In this document: positions 1 through 10,647 of the stretch, piece after piece | How positions within the stretch are numbered: the stretch's first letter is position 1 | Layout: each line of letters opens with the position of its first letter | Assembly: GCA_003550305.1 (NCBI GenBank) | Contig: QKYT01000896.1 | Coordinates: forward strand, 18,237-41,094 | Direction: 5' to 3' | DNA length: 22,858 nucleotides | From: Glomus cerebriforme | Lineage: Eukaryota > Glomeromycota > Glomeromycetes > Glomerales > Glomeraceae | The notes under the pieces: model-generated | Database searches by the model: none | What the model saw: only the letters and a program-made list of their open reading frames with translations | What the model was told of the DNA's origin: nothing | Translations under genes and position numbers: made by a program

Positions 1-100
1 CAAACTTTCGCGATAGAATCTGCGCCTAAAAATAAAACAGAAGAAATGTTAATACATTTCTAATAAGTTTTAAAAAAACTCTCATTTGTAAAAAACTATT

Positions 101-120
101 TATTTTTATTTTTATTTTTA
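101..120. repeat. short TTTTA microsatellite beside LINE 3' end
   Basis: A short run of TTTTTA-type units lies about 65 bp beyond the stop codon of the LINE-derived reading frame. Read on the minus strand it is a TAAAAA-type tail, which is where non-LTR retrotransposons often carry an A-rich 3' end. The link to the LINE is inferred from position only, because such runs are common in this AT-rich DNA. Confidence 0.35.
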
Positions 121-185
121 ATGTAGTACAGCAAAGCAATAGGAAAAAGATATCGATGTAATAAAATTACACTACTAGATAAATA

Positions 186-1309
186 CTACTCTATTACTAC
201 ATCTAGTTCCAGAACGATAAATCGTAAAGGCGCCTGACTGCTGACTGCCAAGGAAACCGAGGAAGCATTAGCTACTGTAACATTAAATAAGAAAAGTGAG
301 AAATCTAAAGTATTAACACGAAAATAAGAAGAAAAAATATAAAATTGATCTAAATGTTCTATATTTAAAGAAGAATAAAAATTATAAAAATCACGATGTA
401 AGAGCCAATTGCCCGAATGGAGAAAATTGCTGGACACCCATAGGAGCCAAGCATTTGCATTAACTGGGGAAGAAGAATTATTAATTTGAGTATTAGAAGT
501 AGAAGGTGCATGAAGATCCTTGGTACGAGGTGAATCATGTGAAGTTCTGTGACGTTTTTTTAATGATTTGGTAATATTGAGCGAACGTTCGTAAGCTTTA
601 AAGGCAGAAGCACGAGAGTCCAGATGATTGGATAAATGTCTTTAATAAAAAGTGAAGTAAAGTGTATAAGAGCATCATTAATAAGGCGTTTTGAGCCTAG
701 AATTTGAGTGAAGAGTGAAAACAATAAGATAGGAATAAAATTGTGAATTAGAAGGTAAAGGGGATGTTGATCTTCGAATAAAGATAATTGAATAGGTTTG
801 AATAATGGGGACAAGTTAATGCGTTGTAAAATTCGAGATTTTGAACGTGACGGTATAGATTGAGATTGGGTTAAAGATATAAGATACGTTTTGTAATTTG
901 TAATTATTTGGTTAACGTCATCTGTATAGGAGTGACAATTGCCAAAGTGGAGATTCGAGTCTGTTTCAATATTGCAGAGAGGACATTTAATCGCTTCTTG
1001 AGGGTATAAACGTGGATAATAGAGTTGTTGTGTGGAACCAGTGGAAAGATGGAAGTTGCAAGCTTTAATTTTGGAACCATGATATTTGTTGAGTTTGAGA
1101 GATACTTTGAGATTATCCGGAATATAATTTAACCAGTTTTGCGTGGCATGGAAATCAATCGGATAAATTTTGGCTAATGAAATAACAGGTGCAATATGAT
1201 TATTAGCTAAAAATTGATTAAATGATTTGGCAGCCGTAAGGGCTTTTCCCCATTTTCTAAGGTTTTTGTCTATGCAGCCAAGGTTGTTCCAAGTTAAATT
1301 GTAAAAAAA
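186..1309 (-). pseudogene. LINE-type non-LTR retrotransposon ORF, C-terminal fragment, frameshifted
   Basis: The minus strand has an open frame from about 1309 down through 560, and a second frame that opens at about 641 and runs to a TAG at 186-188. Together they read as one protein tail with a single frameshift between roughly 600 and 642. The first part has a basic stretch 'WNNLGCIDKNLRKW', then a zinc-knuckle-like C-x2-C-x8-H-x3-C motif (codons 935-985) as in the C-terminal zinc-binding region behind reverse transcriptase/RNase H in LINEs. After the shift come a Ser/Thr-rich linker and an aromatic-rich end. No reverse transcriptase, endonuclease or RNase H core is present, so the copy is 5'-truncated, which is usual for LINE insertions; an in-frame TAG at 1310-1312 closes the 5' side. 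The frameshift could be mutation or a sequencing error. The copy cannot be autonomous. Family assignment is by motif only. Confidence 0.6.
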
Positions 1310-1325
1310 CTATATATAATATAAA

Positions 1326-1502
1326 GACCGTTACGAAGACCTATATCGGTCCCGGGACCGGTCCTTACTGCGCCGCAGAAAAAAAAGACCGCGNGTCCCG
1401 GGACCGGTCCTTACTGCGCCGCAGAAAAAAAAGACCGCGGTCCGGTCCTACAAAGTCCTGAGACCGGCAGTCCCAGGACCGAGACGGACCTGTAGGACCG
1501 TT
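1326..1502. mobile_element. GC-rich element with imperfect TIRs and 7-bp flanking direct repeats (MITE-like)
   Basis: A GC-rich island built from 'cggtcccgggaccggtcc' blocks stands out in AT-rich DNA. It is bounded by identical 7-mers GACCGTT (1326-1332 and 1496-1502), a possible target-site duplication (7 of 8 bases match if extended to 8). Immediately inside, about 26 bases at each end align ungapped as inverted repeats, well conserved only in the inner half (TCGGTCC[C/T]GGGAC). There is no coding capacity. A non-autonomous DNA transposon is the best reading; a simple palindromic repeat cluster is the alternative. It lies directly upstream of the truncated LINE fragment. Confidence 0.45.
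1349..1439. repeat. perfect 45-bp direct repeat around a single N
   Basis: Positions 1349-1393 and 1395-1439 are identical by eye, including an eight-A run, and are separated by one ambiguous base at 1394. A single N flanked by identical ends is what a scaffolder leaves when overlapping contig ends are joined without merging. The tandem duplication may therefore be an assembly artefact and not biology. Confidence 0.8.
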
Positions 1503-4105
1503 GACCATCTTTAATACATTGCGTCAAGCCATCGATTCGTCATTATTATATAACTAAGTGTGGTCGATTAACCAAAAATTATTGAATGAAATTATAAAAC
1601 AATTTTATGCACATGACGTTTAAACAAAATTATTTTTAATTAAATTTATAGTCATGATTAGTGATATTAAGTCATATTTAACTAATCGCCATGGTCATGA
1701 TTTTAGTGATATTAATAAATAGTAGCTTTCGATGGAATGACAGTTTTAGAATATTTTTTTTGTATTCGAGATTGATATATAACCAGAAAATTTTTTGCTG
1801 GAAGCCGAAAAGCAGAATCATCTACTTAATTATCCAAGAAAGAATTTGTGCTTAGAAGCCCAAGTGAAAGCACTTTAGTCATGAATAAAAAAATTGATCG
1901 CTCTTTCCTTTAGGTAGAGACCTAGAGTAAAAGAACCTGAGAAAAAGAAGCAAAAAATTAAAAAATCAAGAACAAATTCTTAAAAAAAGTAGTCAAGATA
2001 TTTTATTACAAAATTTACAAATTTCAAAATAAAGAAATTAAACATTTATAGATTTAACTATTATAATACTTACTATATAATACTTATATAATTCTTAAAA
2101 ACATGTAGTACAAACGTTATTACAATGTCCATCACTTCATCATGAATTCACATAAATATTAAATAAATTGTTTGTCCGATAATTTTTCGGGATTTGATTT
2201 CGGATATTAAATGAATTTTCGGGATATTCGGATTTTTTTTCGAATAAAGTACTTTCGGATTAAGAATTTCGGCATTTTGAACCAGATCCACGTGTAATAT
2301 GTTCAATATGTTTGACACAATAATTTAAAAATGCAAATCACAAAATTTAGGTTAAAACTTGTGCCGTTCATGCGCTTCACCTTAGATCACATGATTTATT
2401 CTCGATTTTAATTGGCAAATTACAGTATATTAAAATTTTTATGCGACTGGGATGAACAAAAATTTTAATTTTTTTATTTATTTATCGCTAAAGAGTACAA
2501 ACGTACAATAATTTATTCCTAAAGAAAAAAGATATAACATCGCACTTATAAAAAGAAAAGATTCAGGATCACTCCTAGGAAAAAGAAAAAATGCAGGACC
2601 ACTACTAGAAATGTTTTATAGTCACACCTAAATCCTCAAGAACAATAAAGAACAAAAGCCATAATGACTATAAGAGACGAATCACAATCTAAAAAAAAAG
2701 AAATCACTAAAAATTCTAAAAGAAGTATAACAACAATCATAAAGAAGCAAGGAGAAGTACCAGCGTGATGAAAGAGAAACACCATCACGATCAAGGAGGA
2801 GAGCCACAAACACGATCATTAAAGGGAAGCACTACACAAGAAGGTCAAGAAAAGTTAACTCAAAATTATTCTAAAAAGAAGAACGAAACCAATGTTAATG
2901 TTTGGCCTCAAAGTAAAAATAATGAGAACATATATGAAAATTAAAGAGCCAATCAAATTTAACAATAATCACGTGAACTGTCGAAGCGTTTTTCGATGCT
3001 AATTTGCTTAGAAAGGATTCACTTAGACTAAACTACACTAAATCTCTATAAAACTGAAAATATCCTATCATTTATTTATAGAAAAAAAAATAACAGTAAT
3101 AAATAAATAAATTTATAACTTCATAACAAGCATCCTAAAATTAATTTTTTAACTTTTTCGTATCGAATCCAAACGCAAGAAGAAATGGTCAAGCTAAAAT
3201 TTTCGATATACTGTAAAACTTATCCTTTATAAGAATCATTTTAATTCATGTATTAAATTGTTGCTCAACATCACATCCAATCATCCAAAATATAAAACTC
3301 TAACCAAAAGAAAAGAATTCAATATCATCATTTTTGACCAAAATGACTAAGCAAAATTTATTCGTGTAATATTACAAAAAAAATGTCGATCGAATACCAA
3401 TTTTGATACAAATTTATTGCAGGGGGAATGGGGGATTGACAAAAATGATATATACATATCAAATTTTTTCATTATTCAATAATATTAAAAGAAAAAAAAA
3501 ATGATGAAATAATGCATTCTTTAAGAAAAATCTAGTGTAAACTGCCGTGTTCTATTAATTGATTTAATGTGTAAAAAAACAATCAATTTTCTTGCATGTT
3601 GATCATTTCGTTATCAGTGATAAGGTGAGGAGTTGTGTTCAACAAAATATTATGTACGCTTAAATAATTGTGTGTAAATCGTGAGGAAATTGTAATGTTG
3701 AACATTATGGCAAAAGAGATAACGGCATTAGAAAAAAAAGGTTTGTTGGTTTTACAAACATTTTAAATTAAAAAAGAAATATTAAATTTCATTATTTTTA
3801 AAAAAATACTCTTTTCTTTTTTTATCATTCTATTTCCTTCCTTTTTAATAATATTAATTTTTTTTTTTAACTTTTTTTTAATTATTATTAATTAATTTTT
3901 CCTTTCTTTTATTTTAATTTTAAAAATATATTTAACCCGCGAACACTTACATTCTTTTATTCTTTTATGAAATAAGGTTTTTTTTATAAAGAAAAAAATT
4001 TGCTTTATTATTTTTTAAAAAAGAAAACAATACAAAAAAAATTTCTGTTTTTGTTTATATTATATATATGCGTGCATATATACATATTATATATTTTTTT
4101 AAACA
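1503..4105. other. AT-rich intergenic region, no convincing gene
   Basis: About 2.6 kb with stops in all frames at high density. Visible items are a near-repeat 'gtcatgatt..agtgatatta' at 1651-1669 and 1693-1713; a stretch at about 2170-2290 with repeated 'ttcgg/gatattcgg' words that looks like an old repeat; purine-rich degenerate repeats around 2560-2860; and poly-T/A tracts before the kinase gene at 4106. No RNA gene was recognised. Confidence 0.5.
2768..2944 (+). CDS. doubtful small ORF, 58 aa, hydrophilic
   Basis: An ATG-to-TAA frame encodes 58 residues with a His-rich start (MKEKHHHDQ) and a Gln/Asn/Lys-rich remainder ending NIYEN. Its ATG overlaps by one base (TGATG) the stop of a 34-residue upstream frame beginning at 2664 (MTIRDESQSKKK). 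Both lie in purine-rich sequence with degenerate internal repeats of about 26 bp, which can keep frames open by chance. No family was recognised. It could equally be a frameshifted remnant or non-coding repeat. Confidence 0.15.
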   Translation: MKEKHHHDQGGEPQTRSLKGSTTQEGQEKLTQNYSKKKNETNVNVWPQSKNNENIYEN

Positions 4106-6318
4106 ATGCCAATTCGACAAACATGGAGAACTAAAGTTCGAGGAGTATTGAAATTATTCAATTCTTCTTCGACGAAAGGTATATATATATATATTTTTTT
4201 TATATTATAATCAAAATAAGTTTTTTTTTTTAAAAAAAAAAATACGTGTTGATTTTTTAGAAACTTCTAAAAATGAAGAACTCGAATTTACAACCTCCGC
4301 TATATATTCTGATGATTCAGATGAATGTAATTCTGATACTGAAGTAAAAGAAGTAAAAACTAAAAGAGGAGCTTTAAGTATCAAATCTGTATCATCCGAT
4401 ATAAGCACCTCAAACACGATCTCTTCAAAAGATTTACAAGAATGTAATCAATGTGGTAAAATGAGGACCTTTAATTGGTGTAAAAATTGTGAATCAAAAG
4501 AATTTATTAAACATTTTCCTGATTGGTCGAGTAAAAATGATTTATTGGATAAATTTATTAGAAATACTCAATATAAAGCTTATAATCATAGATATTATTG
4601 GGAATGGATTCCTTTTGAAAAATTTTCAAATATACAATCTTTAATTAGAGGAGGCCAAAGTAATGTTTTCACCGCTATTTGGTTAGAAGGGCCAAGAAAT
4701 CAATGGGATAATGAAAATATGATGTTCGTTAGACGTAAATTATGTAAAGTAATTTTAAAACGACTCATCTATACTCCAGATAATATTGGTCCTGAATTCA
4801 TCAATGAGGTAATAAATTTATTTTTATCACGCGACAATAAAATTATTTTTTCAAAGACATTAATTTTTTAATTTTAAATTTTTTTTTTTTTTTTATTCTA
4901 TAGCTTCGAAAATATTATGGACACCAAAGATCCCGTTGTAGTCGAACCGTACAAATATACGGTTTAACTCAAGATCCAAAATCAAGTCGATATATGTTAG
5001 TAACAGCATATTATAATAAACTCGACATTCGATCCTTATTAAAAAGAAATTCGGAATTATCTTGGTCAGATAAATTAAGAATGTTACAAGATTGTGCTGA
5101 AGCATTATTAAATATTCATTCAAAAGGTCATATTCATAAAAATTTTCATCCTGGTAATTTATTATTACATTCAAAAGGAACAAATATATTTTTAAATATT
5201 AGTGATCTTGGATTATTATGTAATAACGATAATCATTATAATAATTTAAATCAAAATAATTCTTTTGAAGAAATAATTGGTGTAATTCCTTATGTAGCTC
5301 CAGAAGTTTTAAATTGTTGGCCATATACTCAAGATTCTGATATTTATAGTTTTTCTATGTTAATGTATGAATTAGCTACAGGAAAACCACCTTTTTATGA
5401 TCGTGCTCATGATCAACATTTAATTTTTGATATATGTGAAGGATTAAGACCTCAATTTGATATAGATGAAATTCCTGAAAGTTATGTGGAATTAATGAAA
5501 CAATGTTGGGATACTGAACCTGTTAATAGACCATGTGCTAATGAAATTCTTTTCATAATTAAAAATTGGAATGTTGAAGATTTTTCAGAGATGCAATTTG
5601 AAATTGAAGATTTTGAAATACATCCTGATGCTACTTATAATAGTAGACCTCTTGGGGAATTAATATCACGTGAATTGGAACTTCAAGATCAAGTTTGGGA
5701 AGGTAATTAATTATTATTATTTCAATTTTATAATTTAAATTTATAATGATTATTAAAAAGGGTTATTTTTTTTTCTTAGAAACCGAATTATCTGAACATG
5801 ATGATGATATGGAAGGGTTTTCCGAAGAGGAAGAAGAGGAAAATGAAGAAGAAAATGATTCTGAAAATGAACATGAGCAAGATCACGAAAATAATGTAAC
5901 AAATTCTGAATCAGATTCTGAAAATGAAGATAATAATACAAATTCTGAATCAAATTCTAATCATGAAGATGATCAAGTAATTGAATCTAAAACGAATGAA
6001 TTTCAATTAAAATTAGATTTAGATTTTGGAGAATCTCTTAGTGATTCGAAACAAATCGATGAAGTAAAAGATAAAAATGATGCTCCTCCAACATCAAATG
6101 AAAATGATAACGGAAATGAAAATAAAAGTGATGACGACGTCGTTGATGACGACAACAGCAATGATGATGATGATGATGATGATTCCTTATCTGAATCTTC
6201 TTCGACAAATGATACAAATTCTCCTAATACTAGCGTTGAACTTAATAGCTTAGAAGAGATGAAACACGAAGAGGATACTGAGGATACTGAGGATACTTCT
6301 AATTTAAATAATTTATAG
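4106..6318 (+). CDS. TKL-like protein kinase-domain protein, predicted pseudokinase with long acidic tail
   Basis: Four exons, 4106-4178, 4261-4808, 4904-5702 and 5780-6318 (intron phases 1, 0, 1), give a 652-residue protein. An in-frame TAA lies two codons before the ATG. A Ser/Asp-rich leader is followed by C86-x2-C-x8-C-x2-C101, probably zinc-binding. The kinase domain starts at about residue 150: glycine loop RGGQSNV (154-160), VILK lysine 191, HKN at 285-287, HPGN 289-292, DLG 308-310, APE 339-341 and DIYSFSMLM in the C-lobe. The catalytic HRD aspartate is Asn287 and the Arg is Lys, so phosphotransfer is predicted to be weak or absent although the metal-binding DLG and the lysine remain. 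Residues 474-652 are almost entirely Glu/Asp/Ser/Asn, including an EDT triplet, and look disordered. AATAAA at 6428 may serve polyadenylation. Paralogue of the kinase at 14583-16947. A signalling or scaffold role is inferred. Confidence 0.87.
6161..6297 (+). repeat. codon repeats in acidic tail (GAT run; GAGGATACT x3)
   Basis: The last exon of the kinase-like gene holds a run of GAT codons near 6162-6182 and three perfect copies of the 9-mer GAGGATACT at 6271-6297, which encode EDT repeats. Both preserve frame and charge, so replication slippage can lengthen or shorten the acidic tail without destroying it. Confidence 0.85.
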
Positions 6319-6905
6319 AATATAATTCCGAATTTACCTTGAATGTATTCTTTAGCAGCTAACTTTTCAATATTTAGACTTTAGACAAAATATGTGGATC
6401 ATAACTTTTAATTATTCACTATTTATTAATAAAACCATTTATTTATTCTTAAAAGAAAATAAATAATAAACGCCTTTGTATTGATATTTTATTTACTTAA
6501 AAAAAAAAAATTTTTAAAATATTTACATAATTTATTTACATTTAATTCCATTTTTTGAAAAACGAACATCACCGTTCTCTTTTGCGCTTACTCATGACCT
6601 TAATTTTTGTCGTTTACTTTTTCCCCTTAATAAATAACTAATACGCGTGGCTACGCGAACTCTGAAAGATTTCTTTGAATTTCCATTCTTCGTCATCATG
6701 ATATAATAAATTTAATATAAAAGGCTTACTACCAAAATCTATACTACTCTATACAATGAGGGAAAAAGAAATCCAACACTCACTACTAGTTACTCACCTG
6801 TACCAAGTTTTTTTTTAATAGGAAAAATAGGAAAAAGAAAAAAATTACATAAAATAATAAAAAAAACTCTTCCTCATATCATCAAATATATATATATATA
6901 CATTT
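6319..6905. other. convergent intergenic region (3' ends of two genes)
   Basis: The 587 bp lie between two stop codons on opposite strands, so they hold two 3' untranslated regions. Candidate AATAAA signals lie at 6428-6433 and near 6460 on the plus strand, but such words are common here. An ATATAT run sits at 6888-6900 next to the minus-strand stop. No gene was seen. Confidence 0.6.
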
Positions 6906-8336
6906 CTAATCCAAACAAATTATATCACGATCCTCATCATCCGAATCTAAGATTTCGATTACCGTTCGGTACTTGCATTTTCTTTTTCTTTTACCAAGAT
7001 TAATCGAATTCTGTGATTGAAATTCTTTTTCTTGCTTCACGACCCCTAAATTTTTATCCTCTATCTTCACATTTTCCTCTTTGATAATCATTGAATCTTC
7101 TTTCTTGATCGTTACGATACTTGATGAAACATCCTCTTTTTTTTTCTTTTTGCTTGATGGAATTGTTGAATTGTTGTAATTTTTTTTCTTCTTAATATTT
7201 GATAAAAGTGTTGAATCATCCTCTTTCTTGATTAATGATGGATCAATAATCGCAATTTCCTCCTTCTTGATGACTGATGACGTAATTTGATCATTATCTT
7301 TATTGATTGGAATTTTCTTCTTGATGTTTGATTCATCATCATCCTTCTCATTATTTGCCCATTTTCGACCGAAAAATTTGTGATGTGAAATTATACCATT
7401 AAAACCACAAATATTTTTTTTAACGAACCATTCATATGGACGATAATGAAGGTGTAATACCGCAATTGGAGAATTACCAAATTTAATTAATGGTTTAATA
7501 GTTTTCATTAAATTTTTAGGTTGTTTATAACTGACACCTGATCCAAATTTTGTCATCACCCCTATATCTTGACACGTGAAAGGAAATTTTCTATCTAAAA
7601 AATTATCATAATTTAAAGTATCTTTTCGATCTTTGATACCAATATGATTGGATAAAATTCTCGCCTTATAAAAATATACAGAAACTGAACCTAAACCATT
7701 ATTATTTTTAGAACTTTTCGTAAAAGATGATGTATTAAATTGAAAATTATGTTTATATTGACGATTTTTGCTTTTGAAACCATCTTTATAAGATGGAGAA
7801 TCGGTTATTAATCTTAATGATGTAGAATCATTAACACCATCTACGTAAATATACGCAAGCATCGGTTTCTTTTTGGAAACATTATCTGATGATACTTTGA
7901 TCACATAATTTGATGGAATCTTTGGTACAAGAGCAAAATGTGAATATGATCTATAAATATAAAAAGTTTTTTTTTTTGAGTTTTACCGTATTTTTATTAT
8001 GTATTATAATAATAATAATATTTTTTTTTTTTAAAAAAAAAAAATAAAGAATTTAAAAATAAGAAAAAAAAAATAATTTTTAATAATAAAAGAATTGACA
8101 TACAAAGATTCCCGTTTTTTAGATGTTTCATTATAAACAAATGATTTTCCTGTTGTAGAAGTCTAAATAAAAAAAAAAAATTTTTTTTTTTTTAATATAA
8201 ATGTCAAAATATTAAAAATAATAACGCGTAACTTTATGACATATGTTTGTACCTCTAAATCCGCAGTTGAAATTATAAATTCCTTTAATGGAACATCATT
8301 TATTAGAAGTTCGACGGTATAACCATTAATATGCAT
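6906..8336 (-). CDS. DUF7918-like fungal protein with SUMO-motif-rich basic/acidic tail
   Basis: Three minus-strand exons, 8336-8253, 8162-8104 and 7950-6906 (introns 90 and 153 bp, phases 0 and 2, GT-AG), give 395 residues from MHINGYTVEL to a TAG at 6906. Residues 1 to about 245 resemble the fungal DUF7918 fold: a short N-terminal beta segment, SYSHFALVPKIPSNY, then MLAYIYVDGV, and a later beta strand GSVSVYFYKARIL. Molecular function of that family is not established. The tail (about 246-395) is Lys/Glu-rich with six psi-K-x-E sites (275, 288, 329, 337, 342 and 352 as motif starts), a nuclear-localisation-like GKRKRKCKYR (367-376) and VIEILDSDDED (378-388), which fits a SUMO-interacting motif followed by acidic residues. 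A nuclear, SUMO-linked role is inferred. The gene converges on the kinase at 4106-6318. Family name is from memory; exon structure is strongly supported by the frame joins. Confidence 0.8.
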
Positions 8337-9780
8337 TTTATTTAAAAAAAAGAATGAAACTAATTATGGGAGTATTCGTATACCGAAAGAGGAAAAGTTC
8401 ACTATTTGAATTAAAAAGAAAAATGGTTAGTACTTTTTTATTGAGTTACATGATTTTTTTTTTATGAAAATTAACATTTTTTTTTACCAGGATAAAAACT
8501 TTTTTAAACTTTTGAAACAAAAAAAATTTAAACAAAAAATCGTCAAAGGAGAAAAAAGTTTTTTTTTTTTTGTTGATATTTTTTCGAAAAGGATATTACC
8601 GAATTTAGGATGATTGTCTTAGATGATCATCCAACAATTTAATCATATGACGAAATTAGTCGGTCCGAATGACTATTTTTATTCGATCCCTTTATTTTTT
8701 TTTGTTATTGTCGTCATATTATTAAAAAATGTTAAAAATGATTTTCGGAGATTTGCTGATGTCAGTCGTGAATAACCTTACACATTTACACATTTTATTT
8801 ATGTAATAATAAATAAAATAAAATTTAAAAGAATATTTAAAAGAATATTAAAATTAGAATTAATTAAAATTTTTTCTTTTTAATAATTGTTTAAATTTTT
8901 TTTTCTTTTTCGGAAATAATCTTTTAACTATTATTTATATCTGATTAACAGAAACAGAATGTTTAGAATTAAAATTGTTTTCAAAAAAATCGTATATAAC
9001 AAAAGTAGAAAGCTCCGAAATTCATAACTGAAAATGGGTAAATAAAAGATTGTTTTTTTTTAAGAGATAAATTATAATAACAAAAAATTTAAATAAAAAG
9101 ATTGTTTTTTCAAAAAATATTGTTTAAACAAGCTTAAACCATTTTTTTTTTTATTCGCGAAAACTTTTAACCATTCAAAAGAATTATGATTTCCTTTAAT
9201 AGCAAGAGCCGAAAAAAATAATAAATTTGGTAATAATTTGGTAATCATAATCATAATTCCGTAATTAGCAATAAAACTATATTATTTAAAAAAAATAATT
9301 AGGGAATTTTCAATGAAACAATAAACATTGCTGCTGCGTTGAAATATGTTAAAAGATGTCATGATGTAAAGAAAATTAATTATTTATCCAATAAAAACAT
9401 GCAGCGAATCATGAATAAAAAAAAAAAAATTTTTTTCTTTTTTTTTTTTTTTTACACACGCTAAAACGCCTAATAATCCTAACTCTCGCATTTTTTATGA
9501 AAACTCTATCAAACAGAATCATTAAACATGTTTTAAACATTTTTGTTTATATAAAAATCAAATGGTTTTACTTTATTATTTACTTTATATAATAACCCAT
9601 ATTTGAATTGAAACAATCATTTTATTTTTTTACTATATATTATTTATATATATATATTATTATATTATTTATATCAGTACCATATTATGTATTATTATAC
9701 ATTATATTATATATAATAATTTATTATTATTATTATTAATAGACTATTAATAGTTAGATTTGAACACATCCGGAATTTTT

Positions 9781-9801
9781 AAGGAGACTTTAACTCTCCT
9801 T
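9781..9801. repeat. small perfect inverted repeat (7-bp arms)
   Basis: AAGGAGA (9781-9787) and TCTCCTT (9795-9801) are perfect complements with a 7-base loop CTTTAAC. It may be a short hairpin or a chance event; no associated gene end is nearby. Confidence 0.4.
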
Positions 9802-10020
9802 TATTCGGATATTCAGTTATCAATTTCCTTATCGAATCTTGTGTTTAATTAACTTATTTCGGTGTTTATCCAATTAAAAATTGAACGTTTAAAATCTCCA
9901 AAATTAATCAAAGTTTCGCTGGAATTGTTCAAAAGAAGTAAATTGTACTAATTTAGTTATTAAAATTATAAATAATAAAAATAAATTATCCGATGGGCTT
10001 GTTTATTTCTAAACCATAAT

Positions 10021-10062
10021 GTTTGATAATCAGATGGAATGAAGTAAATTTTCTTATCAAAC
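10021..10062. repeat. inverted repeat (9-bp arms)
   Basis: GTTTGATAA (10021-10029) is the exact reverse complement of TTATCAAAC (10054-10062), with a 24-base spacer. Isolated in intergenic DNA; function unknown and chance is possible in AT-rich sequence. Confidence 0.35.
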
Positions 10063-10647
10063 AAATTATAATGAAGCAAATCGGAAACGAATTAAATATT
10101 AACGGTCAAAACCGAAAAGAATGTTAAAATAAAATAATTCCTGTTTATTCTAAACTTGAAAGGAATTTATTTTCCTGAATGGTAAAAAAAATGTTGTGTA
10201 ATAATTAAAATCACTTACAATACTTATATGTTCGGTATGAAGTATCTTTGGTAACACAACTAAACAAGATTTGTTGGCATAAGCGGGTGACACAGTCAAA
10301 CTATTATAAACTACTGTATTATAAACTTTTCAAAAGAAAACTTTATTATATTAATTATTTACTTTTCCCCCAATTTTCGGAGTTTCACAACATTTGAAAG
10401 TATCTTATCATGTGAATGAACGAAAATTTTTTTTTTTACGCGACTTTATAGAAAAGAAAAAAAAAAGGTTTTACTTTTTAAACAATGAAAAAGAAAAAAA
10501 AGTTCGTTATTATTCCTGTTCCATAATAAGACATAATGAAAATATTTTCTCACACCCTTTTTTTTTTTTTCTATATCGATAAAAGCTTTACCAATCAATT
10601 GAATGAATTTTTTTTGATTGTCCGAAACGATTTGAAATTCAAATATC

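Larger units (their letters stand above)
8337..10647. other. AT-rich intergenic region with low-complexity tracts
   Basis: About 2.3 kb upstream of the DUF7918-like gene, with no convincing coding sequence. It contains long A/T homopolymers (for example about 9418-9452), an AT/ATT microsatellite-rich block at about 9630-9745, and two small inverted repeats given separately. The open frames around 9072-9254 and 10394-10582 are short, Lys/Phe-rich products of A/T runs. The promoter of the minus-strand gene should lie in 8337-8700, but no specific site could be identified. Confidence 0.5.

Noticed and set aside
1795..1895. Plus-strand stretch reading LLEAEKQNHLLNYPRKN and then EAQVKAL
   Set aside because: Reads like a coiled-coil remnant but is short, lacks a start and is followed by dense stops; not supportable as a gene.
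4211..4417. Minus-strand 68-codon frame
   Set aside because: Antisense shadow of exon 2 of the kinase-like gene, plus intron sequence.
4893..5183. Minus-strand 96-codon frame
   Set aside because: Antisense of kinase exon 3; no motif, and the plus strand carries clear kinase motifs.
5753..5953. Minus-strand His/Leu-rich frame
   Set aside because: Antisense of the GAA/GAT-rich acidic tail, which stays open by composition.
9072..9254. Minus-strand 60-codon frame
   Set aside because: Lys/Phe/Leu-rich product of A/T runs; no start context, neighbours or motifs.
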